Source: Henricia sp. BOLD:AAB3569 (Eukaryota; Echinodermata; Asteroidea; Spinulosida; Echinasteridae). Taken from it: a stretch of DNA of 64,000 nt. How positions within the stretch are numbered: position 1 is the first letter of the stretch; each line of letters starts with the position of its first letter. Position numbers and translations under genes: made by a program. The stretch is taken from assembly GCA_037783545.1 (NCBI GenBank), contig JBBELK010001561.1, positions 62,001 through 126,000 on the forward strand, read 5' to 3'. Under the pieces are notes generated by a model. That model had not been told where the DNA came from. It made no database searches and saw only the letters and a list, made by a program, of their open reading frames with translations. Shown piece after piece: positions 61,201-64,000 of the stretch.

Positions 61201-63560
61201 CGGGAAATGGCAGAGAAATTTCAGAGTTTAGGAAAAAAAGGGGTTGGGGCTTCCTGGATGCTCCCGCAACCTGTGGCTGTCTGTACACACCTCTTTGGTG
61301 TACTCCTGACTCGTGCGCATGCTCAGTCCTTCGGACTGTCGTTGACACGGCCCAGTTTGGGACGGGATTTTGGTCAAAGTGTGGTCCAAACGTCGGCAAA
61401 TTTGGAGGTCGAAAAATTTTCCCACGAACTTCAAATTTTGCATGCTCCAAACACTCTATATTGCGCACTTGTCCTAAAAAATTGACAGACTTTCGCCAGG
61501 AAATGGCAGAGAAATTTCAGAGTTTAGGAAAAAAAGGGGTTGGGGCTTCCTGGATGCTCCCGCAACCTGTGGCTGTCTGTACACACCTCTTTGGTGTACT
61601 CCTGACTCGTGCGCATGCTCAGTCCTTCGGACTGTCGTTGACACGGCCCAGTTTGGGACGGGATTTTGGTCAAAGTGTGGTCCAAACGTCGGCAAATTTG
61701 GAGGCCGAAAAATTTTCCGACGAACTTCAAATTTTGCATGCTCCAAACACTCTATATTGCGCACTTGTCCTAAAAAATTGATAGACTTTCGCCAGGAAAT
61801 GGCAGAGAAATTTCAGAGTTTAGGAAAAAAAAGGGGTTGGGGCTTCCTGGATGCTCCCGCAACCTGTGGCTGTCTGTACACACCTCTTTGGTGTACTCCA
61901 GACTCGTGCGCATGCTCAGTCCTTCGGACTGTCGTTGACACGGCCCAGTTTGGGACGGGATTTTGGTCAAAGTGTGGTCCAAACGTCGGCAAATTTGGAG
62001 GTCGAAAAATTTTCCGACGAACTTCAAATTTTGCATGCTCCAAACACTCTATATTGCGCACTTGTCCTAAAAAATTGACAGACTTTCGCAAGGAAATGGC
62101 AGAGAAATTTCAGAGTTTAGGAAAAAAAGGGGTTGGGGCTTCCTGGATGCTCCCGCAACCTGTGGCTGTCTGTACACACCTCTTTGGTGAACTCCAGACT
62201 CGTGCGCATACTCAGTCCTTCGGACTGTCGTTGACACGGCCCAGTTTGGGACGGGATTTTGGTCAAAGTGTGGTCCAAACGTCGGCAAATTTGGAGGTCG
62301 AACATTTTTCCAAAGAACTTCAAATTTTGCATGCTCCAAACACTCTATATTGCGCACTTGTCCTAAAAAATTGACAGACTTTCGCCGGGAAATGGCAGAG
62401 AAATTTCAGAGTTTAGGAAAAAAAGGGGTTGGGGCTTCCTGGATGCTCCCGCAACCTGTGGCTGTCTGTACACACCTCTTTGGTGTACTCCTGACTCGTG
62501 CGCATGCTCAGTCCTTCGGACTGTCGTTGACACGGCCCAGTTTGGGACGGGATTTTGGTCAAAGTGTGGTCCAAACGTCGGCAAATTTGGAGGTCGAAAA
62601 ATTTTCCGACGAACTTCAAATTTTGCATGCTCCAAACACTCTATATTGCGCATTTGTCCTAAAAAATTGACAGACTTTCGCCAGGAAATGGCAGAGAAAT
62701 TTCAGAGTTTAGGAAAAAAGGGGTTGGGGCTTCCTGGATGCTCCCGCAACCTGTGGCTGTCTGTACACACCTCTTTGGTGTACTCCTGACTCGTGCGCAT
62801 GCTCAGTCCTTCGGACTGTCGTTGACACGGCCCAGTTTGGGACGGGATTTTGGTCAAAGTGTGGTCCAAACGTCGGCAAGTTTGGAGGTCGAAAAATTGT
62901 TCGACGAACTTCAAATTTTGCATTCTCCAAACACTCTATATTGCGCACTTGTCCTAACAAATTGACAGACTTTCGCCTGGAAATGGCAGAGAAATTTAAG
63001 AGTTTAGGAAAAAAAGGGGTTGGGGCTTCCTGGATGCTCCCGCAACCTGTGGCTGTCTGTACACACCTCTTTGGTGTACTCCTGACTCGTGCGCATGCTC
63101 AGTCCTTCGGACTGTCGTTGACACGGCCCAGTTTGGGACGGGATTTTGGTCAAAGTGTGGTCCAAACGTCGGCAAATTTGGAGGTCGAAAAATGTTCCGA
63201 CGAACTTCAAATTTTGCATGCTCCAAAGACTCTATATTGCGCACTTGTCCTAAAAAATTGACAGACTTTCGCCGGGAAATGGCAGAGAAATTTCAGAGTT
63301 TAGAAAAAAAAGGGGTTGGCGCTTCCTGGTTGCTCCCGCAACCTGTGGCTGTCGGTACACACCTCTTTGGTGTACTCCTGACTCGTGCGCATGCTCAGTC
63401 CTTCGGACTGTCGTTGACACGGCCCAGTTTGGGACGGGATTTTGGTCAAAGTGTGGTCCAAACGTCGGCAAATTTGGAGGTCGAAAAATTTTCCGACAAA
63501 CTTCAAATTTTGCATGCTCCAAACACTCTATATTGCGCATTTGTCCTAAAAAATTGACAG
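58300..63560 (+). repeat. 2664-bp tandem duplication (9 monomers)
   Basis: Units of about 58.25-60.90 and 60.92-63.56 kb match at a shift of exactly 2664 bp. Shared rare markers are TTTTCCCACGAAC, GGAGGCCGAAAAAT, TGATAGACTTTCGCC, TTCGCAAGGAAATGG, TGGTGAACTCCAGAC with GCGCATACTC, GGTCGAACATTTTTCCAAAG, GCAAGTTTGG, and CTTCCTGGTTGC. At least one difference is visible (AAAAAAATGATAG near 59,112 against AAAAAATTGATAG near 61,776). Confidence 0.88.
58522..58817 (+). repeat. Reference monomer, subfamily A (296 bp)
   Basis: A representative 296 bp unit of the second subfamily. Compared with subfamily B it reads TTTAGGAAAAAAA before G4, GGTTGGGGC instead of GGTTGGCGC, GAAAAATTTTCC instead of GAAAAATGTTCC, and CCAAACACTC instead of CCAAAGACTC. 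Many A units also have CGCCAGG instead of CGCCGGG, although this one has CGCCGGG. These linked differences let the array be painted into A and B blocks. Confidence 0.93.
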
Positions 63561-64000
63561 ACTTTCGCCAGGAAATGGCAGAGAAATTTCAGAGTTTAGG
63601 AAAAAAGGGGTTGGGGCTTCCTGGATGCTCCCGCAACCTGTGGCTGTCTGTACACACCTCTTTGGTGTACTCCTGACTCGTGCGCATGCTCAGTCCTTCG
63701 GACTGTCGTTGACACGGCCCAGTTTGGGACGGGATTTTGGTCAAAGTGTGGTCCAAACGTCGGCAAATTTGGAGGTCGAAAAATTGTCCGACGAACTTCA
63801 AATTTTGCATGCTCCAAACACTCTATATTGCGCACTTGTCCTAAAAAATTGACAGACTTTCGCCAGGAAATGGCAGAGAAATTTCAGAGTTTAGGAAAAA
63901 AAGGGGTTTGGGCTTCCTGGATGCTCCCGCAACCTGTGGCTGTCTGTACACACCTCTTTGGTGTACTCCTGACTCGTGCGCATGCTCAGTCCTTCGGACT

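Larger units (their letters stand above)
45624..64000 (+). repeat. Right arm of ~296 bp satellite array
   Basis: The same satellite resumes directly after the LTR-like insertion, starting with the second copy of the 5-bp duplication CGCAT inside an interrupted monomer, and runs off the window end. From 45.6 to about 57.2 kb the monomers are subfamily B (GGTTGGCG, CCAAAGACTC). After that they are mainly subfamily A (GGTTGGGG, CCAAACACTC). The array is uninterrupted: no SINE, gene or unique sequence is visible in this arm. Confidence 0.98.
57280..64000 (+). repeat. Subfamily A block (right) with embedded B monomers
   Basis: From about 57.28 kb units return to CCAAACACTC and GGTTGGGG. Single B-type segments (GAAAAATGTTCC, CCAAAGACTC, GGTTGGCG) are embedded near 60.53-60.80 and 63.19-63.46 kb. 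Those two share rare changes: CTTCCTGGTTGC, GTCGGTACAC and CCGACAAAC. No foreign DNA is seen. Confidence 0.85.

Noticed and set aside
1..64000. CRISPR array or bacterial repeat locus
   Set aside because: The units are ~296 bp and contiguous, with no unique spacers, no cas genes and no other bacterial features.

Overview
The window is one long tandem satellite array from a eukaryotic, almost certainly metazoan, nuclear genome. By subtraction it holds about 204-205 head-to-tail copies of a ~296 bp monomer, all in the same orientation. Nothing looks bacterial: I see no operons, no credible protein-coding gene, and no rRNA or functional tRNA gene. The monomer is about 48% GC by hand count. It carries one A-tract/G4 tract, a perfect 15-nt hairpin sequence and about 16 CpGs. 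Because 296 is not a multiple of 3 and the monomer has few stops, long spurious ORFs appear on both strands. The species cannot be named from the sequence. The tRNA-derived SINE with an (ACA)n tail and the TG...CA LTR would fit a marine invertebrate or basal deuterostome, but this is inference.

Layout: 1-6.85 kb is mainly subfamily A (markers GGTTGGGG and CCAAACACTC). 6.85-16.9 kb is a mosaic of A and B blocks (B markers GGTTGGCG and CCAAAGACTC) with multi-kilobase higher-order repeats. 16.9-18.4 kb is an A island. 18.4-57.2 kb is subfamily B. 57.2-64 kb returns to A with single B monomers embedded. The B region holds two kinds of foreign DNA. The first is seven copies of one tRNA-derived SINE (25.9-34.4 kb), all in the same monomer position with the same target-site duplication. 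The second is one 1531-bp element with TGTCA/TGACA ends and a 5-bp duplication (44,093-45,623), which I read as a solo LTR.

The parts document an amplification process rather than a gene system. One SINE insertion appears to have been copied as passenger DNA by unequal exchange between satellite units. SINE copy 1 keeps a 27-bp segment that the other six have lost between 8-bp direct repeats. A near-perfect 4071-bp tandem duplication carries three SINEs per unit, and its junction maps in or just beyond SINE copy 4. Other near-identical higher-order duplications (shifts of 1184, 2664, 2959, 4142 and 4443 bp, plus a ~1.2 kb match across 13,017 bp) show ongoing local homogenisation. The LTR sits in only one of several otherwise matching higher-order units, so it is likely a late arrival.
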